DNA of 64,000 nucleotides, taken from the NCBI RefSeq assembly GCF_900101345.1, contig NZ_FMUX01000025.1, positions 1-64,000 of the forward strand, written 5' to 3'. The notes beneath the pieces were generated by a model. It ran no database searches and had not been told where the DNA came from. It saw nothing but the letters and a program-made list of their open reading frames with translations. The DNA comes from Desulfoluna spongiiphila (GTDB taxonomy: Bacteria > Desulfobacterota > Desulfobacteria > Desulfobacterales > Desulfolunaceae). The translations under genes were made by a program, and so were the position numbers. Shown here in pieces: positions 25,195 to 33,438 of the stretch; position 1 is the first letter of the stretch, and every line of letters begins with the position of its first letter.

Positions 25195-25608
25195 TTAAAA
25201 TACTCCGTTGACCTTCGATAATATACCGGAAAAGAGGGCCATCTCCTCCTCAGTCAGGGCAGCTGCCATCTCTTCGGTTAAGCTCACATGATACTCATGG
25301 TGGCGCTTGAACAGCTCCTCGCCTTTGTCCGTCAACACAATTTCATAGGAGCGGCGATCTTTTTCATGGGCCTCCCGCCTGAGGTAGCCCTCTTTTTCAA
25401 GGCGATCCACCGTCACGGTCACCGTTCCTGTGGTGACCCCTTTTTTTTCGGCAAGCTCCCGCATGCGAAGGCGGCCCTCATGCCCCACGATCTCTATGGT
25501 ATGCATCTGGGAGGGGGTCAGCCCGCTCCCTTTGACCACCGAGTTTTCCCAGGAGGAAATCTTTTCGTAAAATTCCACAATTTGACGGGCAAGCTGCCTG
25601 ACCTTCAC
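25195..25608 (-). CDS. MarR family regulator (first of pair)
   Basis: 137 aa if begun at the GTG at 25608, which has AGGAGG five bases upstream; a longer frame would start at a TTG (25623) inside that ribosome site. The MarR winged helix is clear (MRELAEKKGVTTGTVTVTVDRLEKEGYLRREAHEKDRRSYEIVLTDKGEEL). It is the promoter-proximal gene of the MarR / NifU-like / MarR operon and is probably an autorepressor. No obvious palindrome was seen in the 470 bp upstream. Confidence 0.87.
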   Translation of the reverse strand: MKVRQLARQIVEFYEKISSWENSVVKGSGLTPSQMHTIEIVGHEGRLRMRELAEKKGVTTGTVTVTVDRLEKEGYLRREAHEKDRRSYEIVLTDKGEELFKRHHEYHVSLTEEMAAALTEEEMALFSGILSKVNGVF

Positions 25609-26081
25609 CGATGCCTCCTGCAAAAAAAGTCTCCCACATCACCCCCCGGGCTTCCGAACACCCCTTGGAATAAGGAATGATCCCCACCCATGAAGGGGCA
25701 AGGCCCCGATAAAAGCGTGGACACCGGGCCCACCTGAGGGGCGGCTTTCTCTCTTGTGAGGCCAGGGCCATGGCTGTCACCAGGGCTCACTGCCGGGGCG
25801 ATCTAACCTACCGGTTTATCCTGTGGATACAAAAAATAACGGCACCGGCCGTGCCACCCGTTGCAATAGCATATCTAAATAAAACTGCAACGGATTTTAT
25901 GTGCCGGACCGGCTTCGATCCAGTCTCCGCAGGGCCCCAAGCCCATGAGTGTACCCCGAACGCCGACAAATTTCCAACAGGCTTTTTCAATTGATCAATT
26001 CCGGTCCCAACGTTAAAATAGCGACCCAGGCCCTTTTACCATCCGGGGATCGCCCCGCAGATTAACCTATGGAGACGATCA
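25609..26081. other. Divergent intergenic region, no gene seen
   Basis: It separates the MarR operon (minus) from the DUF374 gene (plus). It contains GC-rich stretches and a TTGATCAA palindrome at about 25991. No tRNA fold or coding frame is supported. Confidence 0.5.
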
Positions 26082-26819
26082 TTGAAGCAGCTCAGCACCC
26101 ACCTGTCCTTATTGACCGGACTTCTTTCACGGGTTCTTTTTTCCCTTCTCTTTGCCACCTGCCGGCTGGAAATTTTCGGCAAGGACACCGGCGCTGCCCA
26201 CAAACGGCGCCAGACCCACGGCAACGTCCTGTATGTCACCTGGCACCAGCGACTGATTCCTTATATCTGGTACTACCGCTTCAAAGAGGTGGTGGTGATG
26301 GCCAGCATGAGCCGGGACGGAGAACTCGCCTCGCGCTATGTCGAGGCCTTTGGCTGGATCTCCGTGCGGGGATCATCCAAGAAAAGGGGACGTGAGGCCC
26401 TTTTGGAGATGGTGCCCTACGTCAAAAAAGGCCACCCCGCCGCCCTGGCCTGCGACGCCCCCACCGGTCCGGCCTACATCTCCAAGATCGGCATCGTCGC
26501 CCTGGCCCAGAAATCCGGGCGTCCCATCCAGGCCGGTATGTGGAGCTGCGACAACTACTGGACCTTAAGAAGCTGGGACCGCACCATCATCCCCAAGCCC
26601 TTTTCCCGTATCATGCTGATGTACGCCGACCCCATCCACGTGGACGAGGACGCCTCAAGGGAATGCTGTGAAGAAGCCCGCCAACTGCTGGATGAGCGCC
26701 TCAACACCATGATGTACCAGGCCGATCGCTACTTTGCATCCGGCGTCTCCGATCCCCGGGACATCCCGGTTCCCACCCCGGTACCCCGCCCGGACCCCAA
26801 GGAAAGTCGCCAAAGGTAA
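26082..26819 (+). CDS. DUF374 / lysophospholipid acyltransferase-like protein
   Basis: 245 aa, begun at a TTG at 26082 with GGAG eight bases upstream; no ATG is suitably placed. It is a DUF374-type protein related to lysophospholipid and lipid A acyltransferases: an N-terminal hydrophobic segment (SLLTGLLSRVLFSLLFATC), WHQRLIPYIWYYRF with the catalytic-type histidine, MASMSRDGELASRYVEAFGW, RGSSKKRGREAL and ACDAPTGPAYISKIGIVALAQKSGRPI. The usual DGPxGP motif reads DAPTGP here. It probably acts on the inner face of the cytoplasmic membrane; the substrate is unknown. The C-terminal tail is proline-rich. Confidence 0.85.
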   Translation: MKQLSTHLSLLTGLLSRVLFSLLFATCRLEIFGKDTGAAHKRRQTHGNVLYVTWHQRLIPYIWYYRFKEVVVMASMSRDGELASRYVEAFGWISVRGSSKKRGREALLEMVPYVKKGHPAALACDAPTGPAYISKIGIVALAQKSGRPIQAGMWSCDNYWTLRSWDRTIIPKPFSRIMLMYADPIHVDEDASRECCEEARQLLDERLNTMMYQADRYFASGVSDPRDIPVPTPVPRPDPKESRQR

Positions 26820-26879
26820 CCTTTTATAAACACTGTAAAAATCAAACTTTTTTCATCAATCAAATCCTCTGAGAAGCAA

Positions 26880-26908
26880 TTGACATTGAAAGTTCCCCCT
26901 GATAAGAT
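26880..26908 (+). promoter_or_regulatory. Sigma-70 type promoter of the cytochrome c3 gene
   Basis: TTGACA, 17-bp spacer, TAAGAT. The start would be near 26915, giving a leader of about 137 nt. Confidence 0.75.
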
Positions 26909-26929
26909 CAACCCCGTTTTATATTTCTA

Positions 26930-27022
26930 TATGTGGTGATTTTAGGGGAATCACTTAATAAACCGGGACGGCCGCAGCGGAGCTGGCGAAACATCAAGGT
27001 TTGCACCTTCATGCCGACCGTC
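26930..27022 (+). ncRNA. Structured 5' leader of the cytochrome c3 gene
   Basis: Predicted by eye: a GTGATT/AATCAC hairpin at about 26936-26955; an outer stem GACGG (26967-26971) with CCGTC (27018-27022); inside it a CAGC-GGA-GCTG hairpin (26975-26985); and a CATCAAGGT/ACCTTCATG hairpin (26992-27013) with one C-C mismatch. The last three form a three-way junction just before the ribosome site. It does not match any riboswitch class that I can recall, including GEMM/c-di-GMP. Confidence 0.4.
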
Positions 27023-27051
27023 ATCGACTGGGAGAGGAAAGGAAACAAAAC

Positions 27052-27546
27052 ATGAACAAAACCCGTATTATTACGCTGCTGTCCGCCCTGGTGGTCTCGC
27101 TTGCAGCGGTGAGTCTTCTCTGGGCAGGGACCACCGTTGAAGACACCTTCGACATGAAAACCAAGGAGTACACCGAAGCCGGCGGACACAAGTACAGCCC
27201 GGTTCCGTTTACTCACAAAAAGCACCACGAAGACTACAAGATCACCTGTGGTGAGTGCCACCACGATGAAAACGGCAAAGCCCTGGAACTCACCATGGGT
27301 GACGACGTCCAGCGCTGCATTGAGTGCCACGACAAGCTCGGCAAGGCTCCCAAGGGCAAAGGCAAGAAAAAACTCAAGGGCAAGGAAAAGCGCCAGTATC
27401 ACGCCGAAGCCGTTCACGACAACTGCATCACCTGCCACAAAGCCTTCAACAAAGAATTTAAGAAGAAGGCCAAAGACAAAAAAGCCAAGGGACCGGCACC
27501 CACCAGTTGCAAAAAGTGTCACACCGAGGGCAAGATCAAGAAGTAA
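27052..27546 (+). CDS. Tetraheme cytochrome c3 (class III)
   Basis: 164 aa with GAGAGGAAAGGA before the ATG at 27052. A signal peptide (ITLLSALVVSLAAVSLLWAG) sends it to the periplasm. There are four CxxCH heme sites at about 66-70 (CGECH), 89-93 (CIECH), 125-129 (CITCH) and 153-157 (CKKCH), with further histidines (FTHKKHH, YHAEAVH) as distal ligands. This is the class III arrangement used by sulfate reducers to carry electrons from periplasmic hydrogenases and formate dehydrogenases. Two very lysine-rich insertions (98-113, 134-147) make the protein strongly basic and longer than small cytochrome c3. It is monocistronic, with its own promoter, structured leader and terminator. Confidence 0.95.
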   Translation: MNKTRIITLLSALVVSLAAVSLLWAGTTVEDTFDMKTKEYTEAGGHKYSPVPFTHKKHHEDYKITCGECHHDENGKALELTMGDDVQRCIECHDKLGKAPKGKGKKKLKGKEKRQYHAEAVHDNCITCHKAFNKEFKKKAKDKKAKGPAPTSCKKCHTEGKIKK

Positions 27547-27572
27547 TCGCCCCTGAATCATGCGATGCCATC

Positions 27573-27612
27573 AAAGGCGCTTTTCCCAGAGAAGGGAAAG
27601 GCGCCTTTTTTT
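27573..27612 (+). terminator. Terminator of the cytochrome c3 gene
   Basis: GGCGCTTTTCCC pairs with GGGAAAGGCGCC, followed by seven T. Confidence 0.9.
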
Positions 27613-28003
27613 ATGGCCGGACTCAGGCTCCTCTGGATGGGGCCTGTGGTTCCCCACCCTCGATCTTCCCTTCACCGCTGGAAAAACAGATCACGCTTTC
27701 CCTTTGCTTTCCCCATGCGATTTATACCGCTGAATACATAACTTATTCGGGCACCATGGCCCCACAAATTAAAATAGGTATCGAATTTAATCAATTTAAG
27801 CCTTAAGTAAACATAGTTCTGTGCCGTTAAAACTATATTAGTGGAAATTAACCGTATGTAAAATTACATTTCCACACCAGAAACCCGCCTGTTTTTAATG
27901 CGTTGTTACCCCCTTCATCACCTGGGGGGGCACTGTTCCAGGGCAGCATATGAAGAGCTCCTCTTCATGACATATATATCAACGTTGGCACGGAGAATAC
28001 CAA
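27613..28003. other. AT-rich region upstream of the chemotaxis receptor gene
   Basis: It contains two inverted repeats: GTGGAAAT/ATTTCCAC at about 27841-27877 and TGAAGAG-CTC-CTCTTCA at 27951-27967. No gene is supported. These could be regulator sites for the receptor gene that starts at 28004. Confidence 0.45.
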
Positions 28004-29950
28004 ATGAAGTTACGATTAAAATTCCTCATACCGGTCCTTGTAATCATTCTCACCGGCCTTGTGGCCATCACCACCCTGGGGTATGTCAGCTCCAAAAACG
28101 CTTTAAAACAAAGCGTCCATACCCAGCTGACCTCCCTCACCGAAGCCACCTCCGAGGTCCTCGGAAAGTTCATCCGAGACAACCGATCCCTGCTCCACTA
28201 CTGGGGATCGGATCCCTTGTACAAGCGCTTCGCCCGGGACAGGAGTTCCATCCGGCGCAAGGCCGTCCACGAAAAGCTCTCCCGCATCCTCGAGACCTTC
28301 CCCAGCATCGAGAACCTCATCATCACCCTGCCGGACGGCACCATCATTGCTTCAGGGGTTCCGGGGGTAGAGAACTCCCTCAACATTTCCGACCGGCCCT
28401 ATTTTAAAGAATCCCTCAAGGGGCAGCCCGTCACGTCACGTGTCCTTAAAAGCAAGGTGAGCGGAGAGCCCGTCTACGTGGAATCCCTCCCCTTGACCCA
28501 GGGCAGCACCATTGTCTGCATCATGAGCCTGGTGATCAAAATGAACACCGTCACGGAACTCTTCATCGACCCCATCAAGGTGGGAGAGACGGGTTACGCC
28601 TTTGTCATGGAAGAAAACGGTGCGGTCATTGCCTATCCGGACAAGACCAAGATCCTGACCCTCAACGGCAACATGTTTGATTTCAGCAAAGAAATTTTGA
28701 AGCTGAAAAACGGACTGCGGACCTATGATTTCAAGGGCCAGGAGAAAATTTCCGTCTTCAAGCAGGAGGAGTTGTCCGGCTGGATCACCGTCATCAATGC
28801 GCCTTCTGATGAGGTCTTTGCCGCTGCCGTCACCCTTCGCAACCGGTTGATCGCCATTGCCACCATCACCATGGTGGTGATCTGGCTGGTGGTGCGAACC
28901 CTCACCCAGGCCATGGTGGTCAATCGCATCAAGCACATCGCCTCCCGCATGAAGGATATCTCCGAAGGGGAGGGGGACCTGACCATGCGCATCCGCATCC
29001 AGTCCGAAGACGAAATCGGTGAGCTGGCCCGATGGTTCAACACCTTTGTGGGCAACCTCCAGGAGCTCATCACCCAGATTGCAGGGAAAACACAGGTCAT
29101 CGATGGTGCCACCACCGACCTTTCCGGTGTCACCCACCAGATGAAAACCGCCTCCGGGGACATGAGTGAAAAGGCCCTTTCCGTCACCTCCTCCGGGGGA
29201 GAGCTCAACACCCACATGGCCGATGTCGCCGCTGCCATGAATCAATCCTCCGCCGGAGCCGGGATGATCGCCTCGGCCGCCGAAGAGATGACCGCCACCA
29301 TCACGGAAATTGCCGGCAACTCCGGACGTGCCCGTGAGATCTCCACCCAGGCGGCCAGCAAGGCCAGCGGGGTGGCCAAAGGGGTGGAGCAGCTGGCGTC
29401 AGCAGCCCGGGACATCGGGGTGGTAACGGAGACCATCTCCGAAATATCGGACCAGACCAACCTTCTGGCCTTAAACGCCACCATCGAAGCGGCTCGGGCC
29501 GGTGAAGCGGGCAAGGGATTTGCTGTGGTGGCAGGGGAGATCAAGGAGCTGGCCCGGCAGACGGCCGAAGCCACCGGGGAGATCACCGAACGGATCCGGG
29601 GAATCCAGAGTTCAACGGACACGGCGAGCACCGACATCGCAGAGATTGACACCATCATCTCCAATGTCAGTGAAATTGTCGCCGGGATTGCCGCCGCCGT
29701 GGAAGAGCAGTCCGTCACCACCCGGGAGATTGCGGACAACGTGGCCCAGACCTCCATGGGCATTGATGAGGTCACCCGAACCATCTCCCAGAGCAGTGAA
29801 GAGACCCACGGCATCACCCTGGAGATGGAAGAGGTCAACCACAAGGCTCAGTTCCTGGCTGAAAACAGCTCACGGGTTCAATCCGATGCTGAAAATCTGA
29901 CCACCCTTTCCGGGGAGGTGAGCGCTCTGGTATCCCGTTTTAAGGTCTGA
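28004..29950 (+). CDS. Methyl-accepting chemotaxis protein
   Basis: 648 aa. Membrane helix 1 (LKFLIPVLVIILTGLVAITTL), then a periplasmic double-Cache-type sensor domain (about 33-285; SIENLIITLPDGTIIASG, DRPYFKESLKG, VGETGYAFVMEENGAVIAYPD), membrane helix 2 (LIAIATITMVVIWLVVRTL), HAMP (about 305-360) and a long signalling coiled coil with the hairpin tip ISEISDQTNLLALNATIEAARAGEAGKGFAVVAGEIKELA. dCache domains commonly bind amino acids or carboxylates. It lacks a C-terminal CheR-tethering pentapeptide. Single gene with its own terminator; GGAG is placed 10 bases before the ATG. Confidence 0.95.
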   Translation: MKLRLKFLIPVLVIILTGLVAITTLGYVSSKNALKQSVHTQLTSLTEATSEVLGKFIRDNRSLLHYWGSDPLYKRFARDRSSIRRKAVHEKLSRILETFPSIENLIITLPDGTIIASGVPGVENSLNISDRPYFKESLKGQPVTSRVLKSKVSGEPVYVESLPLTQGSTIVCIMSLVIKMNTVTELFIDPIKVGETGYAFVMEENGAVIAYPDKTKILTLNGNMFDFSKEILKLKNGLRTYDFKGQEKISVFKQEELSGWITVINAPSDEVFAAAVTLRNRLIAIATITMVVIWLVVRTLTQAMVVNRIKHIASRMKDISEGEGDLTMRIRIQSEDEIGELARWFNTFVGNLQELITQIAGKTQVIDGATTDLSGVTHQMKTASGDMSEKALSVTSSGGELNTHMADVAAAMNQSSAGAGMIASAAEEMTATITEIAGNSGRAREISTQAASKASGVAKGVEQLASAARDIGVVTETISEISDQTNLLALNATIEAARAGEAGKGFAVVAGEIKELARQTAEATGEITERIRGIQSSTDTASTDIAEIDTIISNVSEIVAGIAAAVEEQSVTTREIADNVAQTSMGIDEVTRTISQSSEETHGITLEMEEVNHKAQFLAENSSRVQSDAENLTTLSGEVSALVSRFKV

Positions 29951-29977
29951 AATTAAAAAAGTGGCCTTTTTTTGAAT

Positions 29978-30007
29978 ATGGGGGGCTTTGGTCCCCCATT
30001 TTTTTTG
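29978..30007 (+). terminator. Terminator of the chemotaxis receptor gene
   Basis: ATGGGGG pairs with CCCCCAT, loop GCTTTGGT, then eight T. Confidence 0.9.
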
Positions 30008-30320
30008 TCTCACAGGGGAATTTATGGTATGGATGCCTCAAACCCATCATCTTGAAGTGAAAGCATTTTTCTTCGGTAGGGGAGACAAGGGTCTCACCCG
30101 TGATACCGCCAAATGATTTCCTTCGGTGCGGCTTTTAGGGCCATGCAAAACATATTCATGCCGTTCATCACTGCGAGCCGCCTGGGTATTGATTGATATC
30201 AACCGCGGGTTAAGGCAGTTGCCATCCCCGCCCATGGCGGGGCGAGCCCTTATGTTTTTTGTATGAGCCGCTCCTGAACCAAAGCCGTCACAGCTAACGC
30301 ACAGCAAGTCATGACAGGAA
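30008..30320. other. Intergenic region, no gene seen
   Basis: It includes a GGGTCTCACCC-type short repeat near 30090 and CCCGCCCATGGCGGGGC at about 30228. No coding frame or known RNA is recognised. Confidence 0.45.
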
Positions 30321-31196
30321 GTGAGACCGTTGAAGAAGGATGTAAAGATCAGGGTTCATTTCAAACCCGGTAAATCAAAAAGAACGTGCAAGCCCCTCTC
30401 CCTCCTGGGAGACCTCATTGAATCCGAGCGCATGGAACTGGCCGTCCAGTCCATCATGGCCGAGAACCTCTACCATATCCATGAGAAGAGCCAGAACCGC
30501 AGCGTGGCCCTGATGAGCGGCCTGATCCAGAACCGCTGCGACAAAGGGTGGGTATGGATCAAGGGCGTCATCGGCAAGGGCCCCATGAAAGGACAGACCC
30601 ATTACTGGCTGGAAAGCGACGGATGGGCGGTGGAAAGCACCGACATTCCCGGTTCCGTCCTGACCGACCCCCACGGGGTCCTTGTCATGGATGCCGGGAT
30701 GTACAGAAAAGAGATGAAGCTTAAAGCCGTGACCACCCGCAAAGCCAAGCAGGTGACCCAGTGGCTGCTTAAGCAGAAGAAGAAGCGTGACGCAGCCATG
30801 CAGGACAAACCGGCTCCGGCCCGCCCCACCGCTCCCAGGCCCGTGACTCCGCCCACACCTCCTGTGGCACCGGAACCCAAGGCGACCGCTGAAACAATGA
30901 ACAAGCCCGAGGCGGTGACCCCACCGGCTCAACCGGTTCAGCCCGCTCCTTCCACGGAAGCAGGCACCGCCGACGAGAGCTGCCTCGACACTGCGGCACG
31001 GGAACTGGCCGCCATGGACCCGGGGGACAAGACTGCCTACAAAGACCGGCTCATGGAGGTGATGAACACCCTCAAAGCAGAAGGGATCACCCAGACCCGC
31101 ATTGCCACGGTCTTCTTAAAGGAGAAAGTACCAACGCGCTCCGGCAGGGGGACCTGGAACCCCCGCATGGTGGGCGACATCTTCAAGCAGATTTAA
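30321..31196 (+). CDS. Unknown 291-aa protein with proline-rich linker
   Basis: Begun here at the GTG at 30321; the TTG at 30330 is a possible alternative, and an AGGAAG lies before both. Three parts: an N-terminal globular domain (about 1-165; VWIKGVIGKGPMKGQTHYWLESDGWAVEST), a Pro/Ala-rich linker (about 170-235), and a C-terminal helical segment (TLKAEGITQTRIATVFLKEKVPTRSGRGTWNPRMVGDIFKQ) that resembles the short motif following resolvase domains in serine recombinases. There is no recombinase catalytic domain. Function unknown; nucleic-acid contact by the tail is a guess. It is followed by a perfect 15-bp hairpin. Confidence 0.7.
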   Translation: MRPLKKDVKIRVHFKPGKSKRTCKPLSLLGDLIESERMELAVQSIMAENLYHIHEKSQNRSVALMSGLIQNRCDKGWVWIKGVIGKGPMKGQTHYWLESDGWAVESTDIPGSVLTDPHGVLVMDAGMYRKEMKLKAVTTRKAKQVTQWLLKQKKKRDAAMQDKPAPARPTAPRPVTPPTPPVAPEPKATAETMNKPEAVTPPAQPVQPAPSTEAGTADESCLDTAARELAAMDPGDKTAYKDRLMEVMNTLKAEGITQTRIATVFLKEKVPTRSGRGTWNPRMVGDIFKQI

Positions 31197-31237
31197 CCCT
31201 GCGGACGAGGATGCATCCCATCCCTTTGTGCTTTAAA

Positions 31238-31270
31238 CGCCAGAAGGTGCGGCTTCCGCACCTTCTGGCG
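31238..31270. terminator. Perfect 15-bp hairpin
   Basis: CGCCAGAAGGTGCGG, loop CTT, exact complement. No T-run follows on either strand, so it may stabilise or block RNA ends instead of acting as a classic terminator. Confidence 0.55.
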
Positions 31271-31437
31271 TGATGCCTGCCACCGGCCTTTTATGAAAGG
31301 CCTCTTTCTGCCCCCTTCCTCACCACCCATTCCCATGTATTTCAACATCTCTATTTGTAACGCCAACAAACAGCCTTCTATGGTTAACGTCTGATGAATC
31401 ACAGGGGCAAGAGGGCTCAGGAAAAAACAAAAGCAAT

Positions 31438-31567
31438 GCCTCCGGCGGCGAGGTGTGCCACCTCGAAAGCAGGTTGCAAATGATTTTCGATTGGTCTGAG
31501 CCTGTTTATTAAACCCGTCGTTTTAAGATCAGGCAAAAATTTTGCCCCCGGCAGGGCAGCGGGAGGC
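31438..31567 (+). repeat. Interspersed hairpin repeat, diverged copy
   Basis: CGAGGTGTGCCACCTCG hairpin at the left, shortened middle, diverged right terminus (CAGCGGGAGGC). Left flank CCTTCTATGGTTAACGT is at about 31376. It ends 49 bp from the dsrN stop. Confidence 0.78.
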
Positions 31568-31616
31568 ATAAGGTGATCCCGTGGCGCAGGGCCGCAGGGC
31601 TCGTTGGGGCAGGCAG

Positions 31617-33032
31617 TTATTCGTGGTTTTTGTATTCCAGGGCTTTTGAAACGAAGGAGGGAGCCCAGGCAGGGGTTCCCAGGGCGTGGATATGGGTGTA
31701 GGTGGCCAGGGCGTTGTATTTGGTGATACCGTCGGCTTTGTCGGCCATGCCGGTACCCCGGGCCATGGTAAAGGCGGCGTCGTTTTCTTCCCGATCCCAT
31801 CGGGTGATTTTGGAGTAGCGGAACTCATGGCCTTTGATTTGGGTTCCCACCTCGTAAAAGGGGTTCTCACCGGTGATCTCGGCCACCACGTACCCGTGCC
31901 CCTGGGGCCGCTTGGAGACGGAAAAGGAGAGGGGAAACAGGCCGGTCATGGGATGAACCACCCCGTCCACTTCAAGCTCTTCCCCCATGTAGATGAGGCC
32001 GCCGCACTCGGCGTACAGGGGCATGCCCTCTTTGATGCGGGCAAGGAGGCTCTCCCTGAAGCTGACGTTCTCGCCCAACTCCCGGGCATGGGTTTCGGGG
32101 AATCCCCCGCCGATATACACCCCGTCGAGCTCTTCGGGAAGCTCTGTGTCCCGCAAGGGGCTGATCATCACCACCTGTGCGCCTTCGGCTTCAAGGGCTT
32201 CGATGTTCTCCGGGTAATAAAACTGAAAGGAGGCATCCCGGATCACCCCGATGACAGGCTTGTCGGTGGTGGTCGCCGCGGAACCGGCTTCGGGAACCCT
32301 TACGTTTCGCTCAAAGGAGGCCGCGGTCTCAGACAGGGCGATGATGCGGGGAACATCCACGTGCTCGCGGATAATGGTCTCGGCATTGCGTACGGACTCA
32401 AAGGCCCAGTCATGTTCGGGGGTGGGCACAAGACCCATGTGACGCTCGGGAAAATCGTGGCTCCTTAGTTTCGGCACCGCCCCGATCACCGGAACACCGG
32501 TGTGGTATTCGATGTTGTTGATGAGGTTGTTTTTGTGCCTCGGCCCTGCGATGCGGTTCAAGATCACCCCGCCGATGGTAAGCTCCGGGTCAAAGTGAAG
32601 GCACCCCAATACGGCTGCGGCCATGGTGCGGGTGCTTTTGGAACAGTCCAGAACGAGGACCACCGGGGCTTCAAGGAGTTTTGCTGTTTCAGCGGTGCTG
32701 GTCTTGCCGTCGATATCAATGCCGTCGAACAGGCCACGGTTGCCTTCCACAATGGCGATGTCCGCGCCCAGTTTGGCAGAGTTTGCAAGGTAGGATGAGA
32801 CCACGGTGTCGTGGTCGATGAGGTAGGTATCGAGGTTGTAGCAGGGGTTTCCGGCAGCCAGGGAGAGCCAGCCGGCATCAATGTAGTCGGGCCCCTTTTT
32901 AAAGGGGGCAACCTGTTTGCCAAGACTCCTCAGTGCAGCGGTGATACCGATGGTCAGAATGGTTTTCCCTGACCCACCGCGAAGGGCGGATATAAAAAGT
33001 CCGGGGATACTGCTGATTCTTTCAGATTTCAT
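31617..33032 (-). CDS. dsrN: CbiA-family siroheme/cobyrinate amidase, DsrN
   Basis: 471 aa from the ATG at 33032; a TTG one codon upstream is the only alternative. An N-terminal dethiobiotin-synthetase-like ATPase (LRGGSGKTILTIGITAALRSLG, FKKGPDYIDAGW, EGNRGLFDG) is followed by a C-terminal class I glutaminase with the nucleophile Cys in YAECGGLIYMGEEL and the late HEFRYS motif. CbiA/CobB enzymes use glutamine and ATP to amidate corrinoid side chains. The homologue next to dsrAB in sulfate reducers and sulfur oxidisers is DsrN, which amidates siroheme for sulfite reductase. The position 63 bp after dsrD favours that role over cobalamin synthesis. Confidence 0.92.
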   Translation of the reverse strand: MKSERISSIPGLFISALRGGSGKTILTIGITAALRSLGKQVAPFKKGPDYIDAGWLSLAAGNPCYNLDTYLIDHDTVVSSYLANSAKLGADIAIVEGNRGLFDGIDIDGKTSTAETAKLLEAPVVLVLDCSKSTRTMAAAVLGCLHFDPELTIGGVILNRIAGPRHKNNLINNIEYHTGVPVIGAVPKLRSHDFPERHMGLVPTPEHDWAFESVRNAETIIREHVDVPRIIALSETAASFERNVRVPEAGSAATTTDKPVIGVIRDASFQFYYPENIEALEAEGAQVVMISPLRDTELPEELDGVYIGGGFPETHARELGENVSFRESLLARIKEGMPLYAECGGLIYMGEELEVDGVVHPMTGLFPLSFSVSKRPQGHGYVVAEITGENPFYEVGTQIKGHEFRYSKITRWDREENDAAFTMARGTGMADKADGITKYNALATYTHIHALGTPAWAPSFVSKALEYKNHE

Positions 33033-33095
33033 CAATCACTGCACTTGGGAGTCTTAGACAAATACGCTGGAAAGCCTGTCAGCTAAAAAAGACGA

Positions 33096-33344
33096 TTACT
33101 CTTCGCCTTCTGCGCCGGCCTGCTTGCCCATTCCCTTGAGACCGATCATGGTGGTGGAACCACTGGACCAGTACTCGAGAACCTCATCTTTTACGAGGGC
33201 GTTCACGATATTCTTTACGGCGCGGGGCTTCTCATCGGGAAAGAACGCATAGAAATCCTTCAAGTAAAACTTGGACTTGGACTTGGATTTCTTGGTCAGT
33301 TTCTCAACGATGACCTCTTTGGCTGCTTCTTTTTCTAAAGCCAT
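33096..33344 (-). CDS. dsrD: DsrD, sulfite reductase activator
   Basis: 82 aa with GGAGGTCCCC before the ATG. Winged-helix fold protein typical of sulfate reducers: EVIVEKLTKKSKSKSKFYLKDFYAFFPDEKPRAVKNIVNALVKDEVLEYWSSGSTTMIGLKG. It lacks DNA-binding character in the family and has been shown to activate DsrAB allosterically. It lies between dsrB and dsrN on one strand. A 13-bp hairpin precedes it and may give it a separate mRNA stability. Its presence argues for a reductive, not oxidative, dsr pathway. Confidence 0.96.
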   Translation of the reverse strand: MALEKEAAKEVIVEKLTKKSKSKSKFYLKDFYAFFPDEKPRAVKNIVNALVKDEVLEYWSSGSTTMIGLKGMGKQAGAEGEE

Positions 33345-33365
33345 TGGGGACCTCCAATTTATAGG

Positions 33366-33394
33366 GCAGGGGACCTGGAGACCAGGTCCCCTGC
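33366..33394 (-). promoter_or_regulatory. Perfect hairpin between dsrB and dsrD
   Basis: GCAGGGGACCTGG, loop AGA, and its exact complement. No T-run follows on the minus strand. It lies 45 bp after the dsrB stop and ends 22 bp before the dsrD start. Confidence 0.75.
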
Positions 33395-33438
33395 AGGTTA
33401 TCCATTTCCATACGAAATGGATGCGTGCTCAGCTTGAA

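Noticed and set aside
25890..25970. Possible tRNA around GGCTTCGATCC
   Set aside because: The flanking bases do not form a T-stem, and no acceptor, D or anticodon stems can be drawn.
26961..27022. c-di-GMP (GEMM) riboswitch before the cytochrome gene
   Set aside because: AAACCGGGACG recalls part of the GEMM core, but the GNRA-capped P1b stem and the GCAAAGCC segment are missing.
27951..28003. Sigma-54 promoter TTGGCACGGAGAATACC before the chemotaxis receptor gene
   Set aside because: No GC at the -12 position, and it overlaps the ribosome site directly before the ATG.
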